A stretch of 50,299 bases of DNA from Verrucomicrobiia bacterium (GCA_011525685.1 WYBW01000148.1:1-50299), one strand, 5' to 3'; positions 8,215 to 18,030 are shown, counted from the first letter of the stretch. Notes: generated by a model not told the origin, from the sequence alone. Program-made: numbers and translations.

Positions 8215-9627
8215 TCAGTGGCCAGATACGCCCATCGCCTCGGCCAGGGCTTTGAGCATGAGTCGGCCGGTCATCGGCTGCACCCAGCAATAATCGTCCG
8301 CGTAGCCGTCGCGCCAGCATGGGTCGGTGGGAATGTAACCAGGTGCGCCGTCCCCAAACCCGGCGACCATTACGAAGGAGTCGGGCCGAAGCCGCTGCGC
8401 CGCGAGTTGATAGCCGACAAAACTCTCCGCCGGGAGTATCGCGAACAACGCCTGGCCGCCGTTGAAATCCAGGCACGGGACATCAATCGGCTGCCCTCGA
8501 TCCACGCGTTGACGCCAACTCAAACCGAGCGCGGCGGAGATGCGTTTCCACCGTGTGGCGTTGGTGTTCGCCAGCGTGGCCTGCATGGCTTCAACGGTGA
8601 ATTCGCCGGTGTCCCGCACAGGCAGGTTCAATCTGGCGACGCGGAAATCCACACCGCGCAGCGGCTCGCGTTTCGTGGCCTGCCACGCGGAGATCATGCC
8701 TCGATACAAACGGTCCGCCAGCGCCGCGCGGTTCGTGGGTGAACCGTTGTTGTACTTGCCGGCGGTGACGTCGCCGGCGCAGCCAGTGAAATAAATCTGG
8801 AACACTTTTGGGTCGTCCCGTTGGCGCTGCGCACGGGCCATGCCGGGAAAATCCGCCGAGACTCCGCCCCGGCCATAGTAACTCATGGGATGCACCGCGT
8901 AGGAACTCCAAGCCACCAGTGCTTGGTCGCCATCCCAGAGGCTGAGGGTCTTGAGCCAGGGATCAATCTCACCCTCGGGCGCGCCATAAATGTTCCCGCT
9001 GCTGCTGCCGCGTTCCCAAGTGATCCTGCCATCGGGCCGCACCACGCGGCGATTCGAGGCAACCTGCTCGACCTTTGCCTGACCGGCGCCAAGGTGCGTC
9101 ACCCGGCGCGCCGACCCGAGTGACGCCTTCAAGGCCGCGGCGGTTCGCTGCACGGCTTGCTCATGGAAGCCTGGATCGCAGTTCCAACCTTGGAGGCCAT
9201 GCGCGTCCAACAATCGTTGAGCGGTTAGATCGCAAATCGGCGCGTCGTGTTGATGGACGGTGGAGAGCATCACGTGTTCGGCCTTCGTACCGGCGGCTTG
9301 CGCGAGGACTTCACGCCAGCGGTCGTAGGAATCGTTGTTGGCCTGGCACCAATCCAACGACACAACCACGATCGGCCCACTCGTGCCCAGCAGCACGAAT
9401 CCCTTGGCGAAAAGTGGATCAACGATTTCCTTCGCGTCGGCCACACCGCCGCCCATGCAGGCGTGACCGACCGGGATCGTGATGTCGGTCTCGAACGTTG
9501 CCACCCAAAACCCGCCTTCGTCCGACAAGGCGACCGAAACAGCCAGCAGCATCGCCAGACCCGGCCAAGGCGATCGCGATTTGAGAATTCTTTTGAATGG
9601 CCAGGCAGCGATCATGGTCTGAGTCAT
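8215..9627 (-). CDS. Neutral/alkaline non-lysosomal ceramidase-like secreted protein
   Basis: The 470-aa form starts at ATG 9627 (9648 and 9615 are alternatives). It begins with a basic stretch and a hydrophobic core (GLAMLLAVSVALS), a probable signal peptide. The mature part resembles the N-terminal domain of neutral ceramidases in the segments FETDITIPVGHACMGG, VVVSLDWCQ, STVHQHDAP, SSYAVHPMSYYG and YFTGCAGDVTAGKY, with the His residues expected for a zinc site. The frame is open up to 9855, but that part does not look like protein. Such proteins are frequent in Planctomycetes and Verrucomicrobiota, and their substrate is usually not known to be ceramide. Confidence 0.72.
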   Translation of the reverse strand: MTQTMIAAWPFKRILKSRSPWPGLAMLLAVSVALSDEGGFWVATFETDITIPVGHACMGGGVADAKEIVDPLFAKGFVLLGTSGPIVVVSLDWCQANNDSYDRWREVLAQAAGTKAEHVMLSTVHQHDAPICDLTAQRLLDAHGLQGWNCDPGFHEQAVQRTAAALKASLGSARRVTHLGAGQAKVEQVASNRRVVRPDGRITWERGSSSGNIYGAPEGEIDPWLKTLSLWDGDQALVAWSSYAVHPMSYYGRGGVSADFPGMARAQRQRDDPKVFQIYFTGCAGDVTAGKYNNGSPTNRAALADRLYRGMISAWQATKREPLRGVDFRVARLNLPVRDTGEFTVEAMQATLANTNATRWKRISAALGLSWRQRVDRGQPIDVPCLDFNGGQALFAILPAESFVGYQLAAQRLRPDSFVMVAGFGDGAPGYIPTDPCWRDGYADDYCWVQPMTGRLMLKALAEAMGVSGH

Positions 9628-9902
9628 TTCCGGTGATGCGCGCGTCATCACACCCGAATCGGTTGCGCCTGTCAAATCGCGGAAATCAGCTTCGGAATGC
9701 AGGCGCAGTTTGAACGCAGGGTTGCGTGAGTTGTCCATCTCAACGTGAACGAACCGCAGCAAACTGACCCGGCCCGTTCCGATGGCGGTCTGGCGTCGCT
9801 GAAGAGCGGCGACGCTGAACGCGGACTGCGGCATTGATCGCCGTTCGGCGACCAACGGCAGCTCAAGGCGGAGGGGCGCTTGGCTTTGACACGATTTAAA
9901 CT

Positions 9903-11432
9903 ATGAAACGATACTTTTCTCAAGCTCATGGAAAATTGACAGTTGTGCTGGGACTGCTGGCCGTGGCCGGCTGGCTGACGGCCGGCGTCGTGGCCAAGGA
10001 CCCGGCCACACCGCCCAAGGTGACGGTCTCAGACAAACCGATCAATCGAGACGCGCGCGTGAGTCTGAGCTTCGCGCCCGTCTTCAAAGAGGTCGCGCCC
10101 AGCGTGGTGAACATCTACTCGACGCGAACCGTTCGCGTGCCGCGGTTTTGGAGCCCGTTTTCAGACGACCCGTTTCTGCGCCGGTTTTTCGGCGGGGATG
10201 ATCCCCGCGGCACGCAGCCGCAAACGCGCCAGCAGCAAGGGCTCGGTTCGGGCGTCATCATCAGCGAGGACGGTTACATTCTGACCAACAATCACGTGAT
10301 TGACGGGGCCGACAAGGACGGCGTGAGGGTGGCCCTGTCCGGAGACAAAACTGAATACATCGCCAAGATCGTCGGCACGGACCCGCAGACCGATGTGGCG
10401 GTCCTCAAGATCGAGGCAAAGAATCTCAAACCCATCACGCTGGGAGACAGCGACCAGCTTGAGGTGGGCGACGTGGTGCTGGCAGTGGGCAATCCATTCG
10501 GCGTCGGCCAGAGCGTGAGCATGGGCATCATCAGCGCGCTGGGTCGCGGCTTCGGCATTCTCGGCCGGCAGGGCTACGAGGATTTCATCCAGACCGACGC
10601 GCCGATCAATCCCGGCAATTCCGGCGGTGCGCTGGTGGACGTGGAAGGCCGCCTGGTCGGCATCAGCCAGTCCATCGTGAGCGGTGGCAGCGGGGCCAAC
10701 GCCGGCGTCGGTTTCGCCATTCCCATCAACCTGGCCCGCTCCATCATGGAGCGCCTGGTGACCGATGGGAAAGTGACCCGCGGTTACCTGGGCGTGAACA
10801 TTCAGCCGGTCACACCTGATCTGGCGAAAGCGTTCGATCTGCCGGATGAGAACGGGGCGCTGGTTGGCGGTGTGCAACCCGGCACACCTGCGGCCCGGGC
10901 TGGTCTGCGGGCTGGCGACGTGATCGTCGAGTTGAATGGCCGGAAGGTGACCGACTCGCGCCACTTCCGCCTGATGGTGGCCCAGACGCCGCCCGGCACA
11001 AAGGTGACCCTGAAGCTGCTGCGCGACGGCAAGGAGCGCTCGCTCACCGCCACCTTGGGAACGTTGCCCGCCGAACTGGGCGGCGCGGGCGAAAGCGATG
11101 CGCCTGTCACCGAGCAATCCAAATCCGACGCCCTGGACGGAGTCGAAGTCGCCGATCTGGACTCGCGCAGCCGGCGGCAGAACGACATTCCCGCGGACGT
11201 CCAAGGCGCGCTGATCACGCGCGTCGAACCAAGCTCGCCGGCTGCCGCGGCGGGGCTGAAGCCGGGCGATGTGATCCTCGAGATCGAAAGGAAGCCGGTC
11301 GCCAACGCGGACGAGGCCGTGGAATTGAGCGAGAAGGTCAAAGGTGACCGCGTGCTGCTGCGCGTATGGAGTCGGGGTGACGGCCAAGCCGGAACGCAAT
11401 ACGTCGTCGTGGACAAGAGCAAGACGAAATAG
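9903..11432 (+). CDS. Do-like periplasmic serine protease/chaperone (DegP/HtrA family)
   Basis: This 509-aa protein degrades or refolds damaged envelope proteins. An N-terminal hydrophobic export signal (LTVVLGLLAVAGWLTAGVV) is followed by a trypsin-like domain with His131 (LTNNHVIDGA), Asp164 (TDVAVLKI) and Ser240 (INPGNSGGAL). The first PDZ domain spans about 275-375 (GYLGVNIQPVTPDLAKAFDL) and the second about 420-500 (ITRVEPSSPAAAAGLKPGDV), as in DegP/DegQ. It is divergent from the ceramidase-like gene and ends shortly before a strong terminator at 11465-11493. It is a monocistronic unit by position. Confidence 0.95.
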   Translation: MKRYFSQAHGKLTVVLGLLAVAGWLTAGVVAKDPATPPKVTVSDKPINRDARVSLSFAPVFKEVAPSVVNIYSTRTVRVPRFWSPFSDDPFLRRFFGGDDPRGTQPQTRQQQGLGSGVIISEDGYILTNNHVIDGADKDGVRVALSGDKTEYIAKIVGTDPQTDVAVLKIEAKNLKPITLGDSDQLEVGDVVLAVGNPFGVGQSVSMGIISALGRGFGILGRQGYEDFIQTDAPINPGNSGGALVDVEGRLVGISQSIVSGGSGANAGVGFAIPINLARSIMERLVTDGKVTRGYLGVNIQPVTPDLAKAFDLPDENGALVGGVQPGTPAARAGLRAGDVIVELNGRKVTDSRHFRLMVAQTPPGTKVTLKLLRDGKERSLTATLGTLPAELGGAGESDAPVTEQSKSDALDGVEVADLDSRSRRQNDIPADVQGALITRVEPSSPAAAAGLKPGDVILEIERKPVANADEAVELSEKVKGDRVLLRVWSRGDGQAGTQYVVVDKSKTK

Positions 11433-11464
11433 TCCGCAAGTCATTCTCGCGGTTGATTCACTTC

Positions 11465-11493
11465 AAGCGCCGGAGCGGTCCGGCGCTTTTTTT
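11465..11493 (+). terminator. Intrinsic terminator after the Do-like protease gene
   Basis: A perfect 9-bp stem (AAGCGCCGG at 11465-11473, CCGGCGCTT at 11480-11488) with a 6-nt loop runs into seven T residues. It lies inside the open frame that extends upstream of the DUF1553 gene, which supports the later start at 11594 for that gene. Confidence 0.9.
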
Positions 11494-11593
11494 CATGCTC
11501 CGCCCCGCGCCGGGCGGAAAATTTACTGGCGGAACCGGCGCGCTGTGGACTATGATGCCGCCATCACCCGAGAGTGATCAACGTGTAACAGCG

Positions 11594-14500
11594 ATGAGTT
11601 TCAGCCCAATCCAGCGATTTGAGGTTCTGGCCGTGAGCGGCTTGCTCCTGGCTCTTTCCGCCACCGCCTTTGCGGGCGCCGGGACACTGGACTCCAAGTC
11701 GGCGGTGGATTTCAGCCGCGACATCCGCCCGATTCTTGCGGACAACTGTTACGCCTGCCACGGGCCGGACGCGCAGGAGCGCAAAGCCGGGCTGCGGCTG
11801 GACGTGCGGGAAGGGGCACTCGCGGACTTGGGCGGTTACCATGCCATCGTGCCGGGCAATCCGGCGAAGAGCGAAGTGATCGCGCGCATCACGACCGAGG
11901 ACGCGGACGACCTGATGCCGCCGCCCAAGACCGGCAAGCAACTCACCACGGCGCAGGTTGATCTGCTCAAGCGATGGATTGCCGAGGGCGCGGAATGGCA
12001 GCCGCACTGGTCGTTCATCAAACCGGAGCGCCCACCGCTGCCCGAGGTCAAAGCCAGCCGCTGGCCGCGCAATCCTATTGATCACTTCATCCTGGCCCGC
12101 CTCGAGCGCGAAAAACTTCAGCCTTCACCCGAAGCGGACAAGCCCACTCTCATCCGCCGCGTCACGTTCGATCTCACCGGTCTTCCGCCCACGCCCGAGG
12201 AAGTGGACGCCTTCGTGGCCGATCAACGGCCCGACGCTTACGAGCGCGTGGTGGACCGGCTGCTGCAATCGCCGCGCTTTGGCGAACATGAAGCCCGATA
12301 CTGGCTGGACGCGGTCCGCTACGGCGACACTCACGGCCTGCATCTGGACAACGAGCGTTCCCTCTGGCCGTATCGCGACTGGGTCGTGTCCGCCTTCAAT
12401 CGCAATTTGCCCTTCGATCAATTCACCATCGAGCAGATCGCCGGTGATCTGCTCCCCGAGCCGACGCGCGAGCAGAAGGTTGCTTCCGGTTACAATCGCT
12501 GCAACGTCAGCACCAGCGAGGGCGGCGCCATTGATGACGAGTTCTATGTCCGGTACGCCGTGGACCGCACCGAAACCACCTCCGTCGTCTGGATGGGTCT
12601 GACGGTCGGTTGCGCGGTTTGCCACGATCACAAGTATGATCCGATCTCGCAGAAGGAGTTTTACGAACTGTATGCCTTCTTCAACAACTTCAATGAAAAG
12701 GCGATGGACGGAAATGCGTTGTTGCCGCCACCGATGATGAAATTGCCCACGCCCGAACAGGCCGAGAAGCTCGCCGAACTGGACGCGCAAATCGCAGCGA
12801 GCGAAAAACAACTGCGCGAAGAGGCCGCCAAAATCGAGTACTCCGAACCAGATCGCGAGATCAAACCTCCGCTGGAGTCGCCGGTGGATTTTGTCTGGGC
12901 GGACGACGAATTTCCGGCGGGCGCGGAAGTCAAGAGCGACGGGCATCCGCTGCGCGTGGTGGAGGGCGAGAAGGCTTTCAGCGGCTCGCGGTCCTTGATG
13001 CGGACCGACAAGGGGCTGGCGCAGGATTTTTTCACCAAGGCCTCGCAACCGCTGCTGGTCGGCAAGGGCGACAAGCTGTTCGCCTACGTTTACCTCGACC
13101 CGGCCGATCCACCCAAAGCCATCATGCTTCAGTATCACACCGGCGAATGGCGGCATCGCGCCAACTGGGGTGACGAAGACGTGATTCCCTTTGGCGAAAA
13201 AGGCACCTCGCAGAAACTGCTGTTGGGCGCTTTGCCGGCCTTGGGAGAATGGGTGCGGCTGGAGGTCAGCGCCGAGAAGCTGAACCTCAAACCCGGAACC
13301 AAAATTGACGGCCTGGCCTTCACCCAATACGGCGGGACGGTGTATTGGGACAAGGCGGGCATCGTGACCAAGACCGAGCAGGAGGATTTCTCCGGCGTGT
13401 CGCAAATCGCCTGGGAACAACAGCAGAAAGCCCGGGAAAAACGAGACCTGCCGAAAAACGTCGAGGACGCGCTCAAGGCCGCGACGGACAAGCGCACCGA
13501 CGAGCAGAAGCGCGTCTTGCGCGAACATTACCTTGCGCACGTTTATGCGCCCGCCCGCGCAACCTTCGAGCCGCTGATCAAGCAGATCGACACCGCGAAG
13601 AAGGAGCGGGACGATTTGGATAAATCCATCCCCGCAACCATGATCTCCGAGGAGATGACAAAACCGAGGGGCTCGTTCGTTCTCAAGCGCGGCGAGTACG
13701 ACAAACGCGACGAACCCGTGCAACCCGGCGTTCCCGCCGTGCTGCCGCCGTTGCGCGCCAACGGCACCACCAACCGCCTCGACTTCGCCCGCTGGCTGGT
13801 CAGCCCCGAGCATCCGCTGACTTCCCGCGTCATTGTGAACCGCTTTTGGCAGCAGTTCTTCGGCACGGGTCTGGTAAAAACTTCCGGCGACTTCGGCGCC
13901 CAGGGCGAATCGCCGTCCCACCCCGGGTTGTTGGACTGGCTGGCCACGGAATTCATCGGCAGCGGTTGGGACGTCAAGCAACTGCTGCGGCTCATGGTCA
14001 CGTCCGCCACTTACCGGCAGGACTCCGCCCTGACGGAACATCTGCTGACGATGGATCCGGAAAACCGCCTGCTGGCGCGCGGCCCGCGTTTCCGGCTCGA
14101 TGCCGAGACGATTCGCGACAACGCCCTGGCGGTGAGCGGCCTGTTGGTGGAGAAGATGGGTGGGCGCGGCGTGCGTCCCTATCAGCCACCCGGCATCTGG
14201 GAGGCGGTGGGCTATACCACCAGCAACACGGCAAAGTTCGAGCAGGATCACGGCGAGGCGCTCTATCGCCGCAGCCTCTATATTTTCTGGAAGCGCACCG
14301 CGCCACCGCCGTACCTGACGACGTTCGACGCACCGTCCCGGGAAAAGTTTTGCGTCCGGCGTGAGCGCGCCAACACGCCGCTGCAGGCGCTGGTCACCAT
14401 GAACGATCCCGCGTTCGTGGAAGCGGCGCGCCATCTCAGTGCGCGGATGATCGAGCATCACGACAACCCGGAAGCGCGGCTGGATTTTGGCTTCCGGCTC

Positions 14501-14719
14501 GTCACCGCCCGTCCACCTTCCTCCGGGGAGCGGTCAGTACTCCAGACCGCCCTGCAAAAGTATCTGGCCACCTACCGCGCGAACGCCGAGGCCGCGAAGA
14601 AATTGATCGCCGTGGGCGACTCGCCCGTGAACGAGAAACTGGATTCGGTGGAACTGGCCGCCTACACCATGGTCGCCAACCTGTTGCTGAACCTGGATGA
14701 AACGCTTAACAAGAACTGA
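11594..14719 (+). CDS. PSCyt1-DUF1549-DUF1553 protein (planctomycete-type cytochrome c)
   Basis: This 1,041-aa exported protein starts at ATG 11594, giving a signal peptide ending near TAFAGAG. Residues about 37-110 form the PSCyt1 domain with the heme motif CYACH (Cys52, Cys55, His56). DUF1549 covers about 160-375 and holds a second CxxCH, CAVCH (340-344). A lectin-like beta insert lies at about 430-610, and DUF1553 at about 725-1010 contains NRFWQQFFGTGLV and NTPLQALVTMNDP. These proteins are almost always next to a DUF1501 gene, as here. The pair is linked by context to polysaccharide degradation in Planctomycetes and Verrucomicrobiota, but no activity is established. Confidence 0.92.
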   Translation: MSFSPIQRFEVLAVSGLLLALSATAFAGAGTLDSKSAVDFSRDIRPILADNCYACHGPDAQERKAGLRLDVREGALADLGGYHAIVPGNPAKSEVIARITTEDADDLMPPPKTGKQLTTAQVDLLKRWIAEGAEWQPHWSFIKPERPPLPEVKASRWPRNPIDHFILARLEREKLQPSPEADKPTLIRRVTFDLTGLPPTPEEVDAFVADQRPDAYERVVDRLLQSPRFGEHEARYWLDAVRYGDTHGLHLDNERSLWPYRDWVVSAFNRNLPFDQFTIEQIAGDLLPEPTREQKVASGYNRCNVSTSEGGAIDDEFYVRYAVDRTETTSVVWMGLTVGCAVCHDHKYDPISQKEFYELYAFFNNFNEKAMDGNALLPPPMMKLPTPEQAEKLAELDAQIAASEKQLREEAAKIEYSEPDREIKPPLESPVDFVWADDEFPAGAEVKSDGHPLRVVEGEKAFSGSRSLMRTDKGLAQDFFTKASQPLLVGKGDKLFAYVYLDPADPPKAIMLQYHTGEWRHRANWGDEDVIPFGEKGTSQKLLLGALPALGEWVRLEVSAEKLNLKPGTKIDGLAFTQYGGTVYWDKAGIVTKTEQEDFSGVSQIAWEQQQKAREKRDLPKNVEDALKAATDKRTDEQKRVLREHYLAHVYAPARATFEPLIKQIDTAKKERDDLDKSIPATMISEEMTKPRGSFVLKRGEYDKRDEPVQPGVPAVLPPLRANGTTNRLDFARWLVSPEHPLTSRVIVNRFWQQFFGTGLVKTSGDFGAQGESPSHPGLLDWLATEFIGSGWDVKQLLRLMVTSATYRQDSALTEHLLTMDPENRLLARGPRFRLDAETIRDNALAVSGLLVEKMGGRGVRPYQPPGIWEAVGYTTSNTAKFEQDHGEALYRRSLYIFWKRTAPPPYLTTFDAPSREKFCVRRERANTPLQALVTMNDPAFVEAARHLSARMIEHHDNPEARLDFGFRLVTARPPSSGERSVLQTALQKYLATYRANAEAAKKLIAVGDSPVNEKLDSVELAAYTMVANLLLNLDETLNKN

Positions 14720-14736
14720 GCACTGAATCCTGCCCC

Positions 14737-16215
14737 ATGATCAACCCTGTTCAAGAACGCCTCCAGCACGTCAGCCGCCGTCACTTCTTCAAATCCACCG
14801 GCCTGGCGGTGGGCCGGATCGCCCTGGGCACGCTGATGTTTCCCGAACTGCTCCGCGCGGCTGGCGGCTCGAAAGCCGCCAATCATCCCCATCCGGCTTT
14901 GCCCGGCCTGCCGCACTTTGCGCCCCGGGCCAAGAGGCTGATCTACCTGTTCATGAACGGCGGCCCCTCGCAGATGGACCTGCTGGATTACAAACCCGGC
15001 CTGGAGAAAATCTACGACACCGATCTGCCCGACTCCATTCGCATGGGCCAGCGGCTCACCACCATGACCAGCGGCCAGTCCCGCTTCCCCATTTGCCCGT
15101 CAAAATACGAATTCAAACAGCACGGCGAGTCCGGCATCTGGTTCAGCGAACTGCTCCCTCACACCGCGAAGATTGCGGACGACCTCGCGGTCATCAAATC
15201 GGTTCATACCGAGGCCATCAATCACGACCCCGCGGTCACCTACATCCAGACCGGAAGTCAGATTCCCGGCAAGCCCAGTCTCGGCTCGTGGCTCTCCTAC
15301 GGCTTGGGCAGCGAGTGCGATAATCTGCCGGCGTTCGTGGTGATGACACCGCGTTGGTCGGCCAAGCGGGACGCGCAGGCGTTGTATCAACGGCTGTGGG
15401 AGGCGGGCTTCCTGCCCACCAAACACGCCGGCGTGGCGTTGCGCGCGCAGGGCGATCCCGTGCTTTATCTCAACGACCCTCCGGGCGTGGACAAGGAAAC
15501 CCGCCGCGACATGCTCGACGCGCTGGCCAAACTCAACGCCGCCTCCTACCAGAAATATCGTGATCCGGAGATCAACACGCGCATCGCCCAATACGAGATG
15601 GCCTTCCGGATGCAATCCTCGGTGCCGGAATTGACGGACATTTCCGATGAATCGAAGGCCACCCTCGATCTCTATGGACCGGAGGTGACCTCGCCCGGCA
15701 CGTTCGCGCACAGCGCCTTGATGGCTCGCCGGCTGGCCGAGCGTGGAGTGCGCTGCATCGAGATTTTCCATCGCGAGTGGGATCATCACGGCGACCTCAC
15801 GCGCGACCTGCCGCTGCAATGCCGCGACGTGGACCACGCCTGCTACGGGCTGATCACGGACTTGAAGAACCGCGGCATGTTGGATGAAACGCTGGTGGTG
15901 TGGGGTGGCGAGTTCGGCCGCACCGTCTATTGCCAGGGCGCGCTCTCGAAGGACAACTATGGCCGCGACCACCACCCGCGCTGCTTCACCATGTGGATGG
16001 CCGGCGCGGGCGTCAAAGGCGGCACGGTCCATGGCGAGACGGACGATTTCAGCTACAACATTGTCAAAGACCCCGTGCATATCCGCGACATCAACGCCAC
16101 CATCCTGCATTGCATGGGCATTGATCACACGCGGCTGACCTACAAGTTCCAGGGCCTCGACCAGCGACTGACGGGCGTGGAGGAGGCGCATCCCGTGAAG
16201 GCCATCCTGGCCTAG
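14737..16215 (+). CDS. DUF1501 exported protein (sulfatase-like fold), partner of the DUF1553 protein
   Basis: This 492-aa protein has a Tat-type leader (SRRHFFKSTGLAVG) and the DUF1501 hallmarks FMNGGPSQMDLLDYKP near residue 70, HTEAINHDPAVTYIQTG, EIFHREWDHHGD and VWGGEFGRT. The fold is related to the alkaline phosphatase/sulfatase superfamily, but the usual sulfatase Cys/Ser motif is not seen. It begins 17 bp after the DUF1553 gene, so the two are very probably cotranscribed. They may act as a periplasmic oxidoreductase or hydrolase complex; the function is unknown. Confidence 0.9.
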   Translation: MINPVQERLQHVSRRHFFKSTGLAVGRIALGTLMFPELLRAAGGSKAANHPHPALPGLPHFAPRAKRLIYLFMNGGPSQMDLLDYKPGLEKIYDTDLPDSIRMGQRLTTMTSGQSRFPICPSKYEFKQHGESGIWFSELLPHTAKIADDLAVIKSVHTEAINHDPAVTYIQTGSQIPGKPSLGSWLSYGLGSECDNLPAFVVMTPRWSAKRDAQALYQRLWEAGFLPTKHAGVALRAQGDPVLYLNDPPGVDKETRRDMLDALAKLNAASYQKYRDPEINTRIAQYEMAFRMQSSVPELTDISDESKATLDLYGPEVTSPGTFAHSALMARRLAERGVRCIEIFHREWDHHGDLTRDLPLQCRDVDHACYGLITDLKNRGMLDETLVVWGGEFGRTVYCQGALSKDNYGRDHHPRCFTMWMAGAGVKGGTVHGETDDFSYNIVKDPVHIRDINATILHCMGIDHTRLTYKFQGLDQRLTGVEEAHPVKAILA

Positions 16216-16257
16216 CCAAATAGCTTGAGCTGTTGGTTGCCCTCCGTGCAGCCCGCC

Positions 16258-16695
16258 ATGCCGACGCCAACCGCATACGAAATCTCCACCGATCCCGGCC
16301 GGCTCGACCTGGATTTGGTCCATGAATTCCTCCGCTCCACGTATTGGGCCAGAAACATCCCGCGCGAAGTGGTGGAGAAGTCCATTCAACATTCACTCTG
16401 CTTCGGCGCATATTGCGAGGGCCGGCAGGTTGGTTTTGGCCGGGTCATCACCGATCGCGCCACGTTCGCTTACATTGCGGATGTTTTCGTTGTTCCCGAG
16501 CATCGCCGGCGCGGCGTCTCCAAACTGATCCTGCGCGCGATGCTGGATCACCCGGACCTGCAAGGACTGAGGCGCATCCTGTTGGCCACGCAGGACGCGC
16601 ACGGCCTTTACGAGCGGTTCGGGTTTGTGCCACTGGAACACGCGGAGCACTACCTGACCATTCACCGGCCCAGCCCCTACGCCGCATCACCCTGA
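16258..16695 (+). CDS. GNAT-family N-acetyltransferase
   Basis: This 145-aa cytoplasmic protein has the acetyl-CoA-binding core: beta strand VFVVPEHRRRGVSKLILRAML (the Q/RxxGxG/A-type motif A, here RRRGVS) and a C-terminal YERFGFVPLE. A start at ATG 16258 matches the family's N-terminus; a TTG at 16225 would add 11 unlikely residues. It follows the DUF1501 gene by 42 bp and precedes an OsmC gene on the same strand. The substrate cannot be told from sequence. Confidence 0.85.
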   Translation: MPTPTAYEISTDPGRLDLDLVHEFLRSTYWARNIPREVVEKSIQHSLCFGAYCEGRQVGFGRVITDRATFAYIADVFVVPEHRRRGVSKLILRAMLDHPDLQGLRRILLATQDAHGLYERFGFVPLEHAEHYLTIHRPSPYAASP

Positions 16696-16725
16696 CGCTG
16701 CGGGAGCGCGACACCGAAAGCACTC

Positions 16726-17190
16726 ATGTCCGAACACAAGGCCGCCATCCACTGGCAACGTAACGGCCCGGATTTCCTGAAAGGCCGGTACTCGCGCGAA
16801 CACACCTGGACCTTCGACGGTGGCCTGACCGTGCCGGCTTCGCCGTCGCCCTCCGTCGTGCCCGCGCCGTGGTCCAATCCGGCGCACGTGGACCCGGAGG
16901 AGGCGTTTGTGGCTGCGGTCGCCAGTTGTCACATGCTGACGTTTCTCCACCTCGCCAGCCGCCGCGGGATGCAAGTGGACAGTTACCACGACTCGGCCGA
17001 GGGGGTGTTGACGAAGAACGAGCAGGGCGTGCCCTGGGTGAGTGCCGTAACGCTCCATCCGCAGATAGTCTTCAGCGGCGACCGGCAGCCCTCGCCCGCG
17101 GAGGTCGAGGAGCTCCACCATCGGGCCCATCAACAGTGCTTTATCGCCAACTCGATCAAGACGCAGGTCACGGTACGATCCGGATCGTGA
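16726..17190 (+). CDS. OsmC-family peroxiredoxin-like protein
   Basis: This 154-aa protein belongs to the OsmC/Ohr family, which reduces organic hydroperoxides with a pair of cysteines. Cys68 (VAAVASCHMLTFL) and Cys138 (HQQCFIANSIKTQV) are at the spacing expected for the redox pair. The N-terminal WTFDGGLTVPAS segment places it nearer to OsmC-like proteins than to Ohr. It is convergent with the HEAT-repeat gene 80 bp away. No regulator is adjacent. Confidence 0.9.
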   Translation: MSEHKAAIHWQRNGPDFLKGRYSREHTWTFDGGLTVPASPSPSVVPAPWSNPAHVDPEEAFVAAVASCHMLTFLHLASRRGMQVDSYHDSAEGVLTKNEQGVPWVSAVTLHPQIVFSGDRQPSPAEVEELHHRAHQQCFIANSIKTQVTVRSGS

Positions 17191-17270
17191 AGTCCGGAGA
17201 ACTGATCGCGGTGCTCGATCATTACTCCAGCATCAGATCAAAGCGGTGCCTGCAACTTGAACAGCCAGGG

Positions 17271-18017
17271 TTACGGTTTGGGCGACGCCAGTTCCAATCC
17301 ACGAGCCGCGGCGAGTTGGATGTGTTTCGGCTGGGTACTGCTTGCGAGCAGTCTGTAAAGCGTCTGCGCTTCCGCTCGCTTGCCGGCTTCCAGCAATCGT
17401 TCGGCGCAGGTTAGAATGGCATCAGCCACTTTCGGACGAATCGCTTCCGGTGTCCTGGGTTGGAATTCCCGCAGTGCCTTCGCGGCATTGGTGGTGGCAA
17501 TGGCGCCCAAAGCCGCCGCCGCGGCGCCGGCCACTCCGGCATCGTCATGCTTGAGCAACGCGGTCAAGGCATGAACGCTGTCGGCGTCGCGTCGCGCGCC
17601 CAGCGAATTGATCACGCCGATTTTCTGCAAGTCCTCGACCTTTGGCACACTGTCGCGCAGGACCTTGGTCGCTTGAGCACCGGGGATGGCTTCGAGGGCA
17701 TTTCGTGCCGCCGTGGCAAACTCGGGAGCGGTGAGCTGCGCCGCCAGCGCCGGCACACAGACTTCTGAGCCGATCATCGCGAGCTTGGAACATGCGTATT
17801 CGCGGGCGACCGCTGAACCGCCGTGCTTGAGTGCCGTCACCAGCCGCTGTTCCAGTTCCCGCTGGGCGGCCTTGTCGTCGAGCGACGCCATCACGGCCTC
17901 GTCAATCGGCATGAGCGCGCCGCGGCTCGAGCCTTGGTCGTAGGTTCTCAACGCCTCGAACGCGGCGTCCAGTGCGGCGGCGTCCGGTTTGGTTGGAGTG
18001 GGGTTGGATTGCGACAT
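17271..18017 (-). CDS. HEAT-repeat protein
   Basis: This 248-aa protein consists largely of paired alpha helices of HEAT type, for example AREYACSKLAMIGSEVCVPA and AGAAAAALGAIATTNAAKAL, over about residues 60-240. There is no signal peptide or membrane segment, so it is probably cytoplasmic and acts by binding another protein. An AGGAG ribosome site lies 7 nt before ATG 18017. The start is 13 bp after the stop of the ThuA-isomerase gene, so the two are probably one transcription unit. Its partner is unknown. Confidence 0.8.
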   Translation of the reverse strand: MSQSNPTPTKPDAAALDAAFEALRTYDQGSSRGALMPIDEAVMASLDDKAAQRELEQRLVTALKHGGSAVAREYACSKLAMIGSEVCVPALAAQLTAPEFATAARNALEAIPGAQATKVLRDSVPKVEDLQKIGVINSLGARRDADSVHALTALLKHDDAGVAGAAAAALGAIATTNAAKALREFQPRTPEAIRPKVADAILTCAERLLEAGKRAEAQTLYRLLASSTQPKHIQLAAARGLELASPKP

Positions 18018-18030
18018 GGGTGTCTCCTGG

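Noticed and set aside
9628..9855. N-terminal extension of the ceramidase-like frame
   Set aside because: No protein-like conservation; a signal peptide begins near 9627.
12125..14461. 778-aa open frame antisense to the DUF1553 gene
   Set aside because: Shadow of a well-recognised protein; low-complexity translation without motifs.
15100..16392. 430-aa open frame antisense to the DUF1501 gene
   Set aside because: Mirror of a recognised coding region; no family features.
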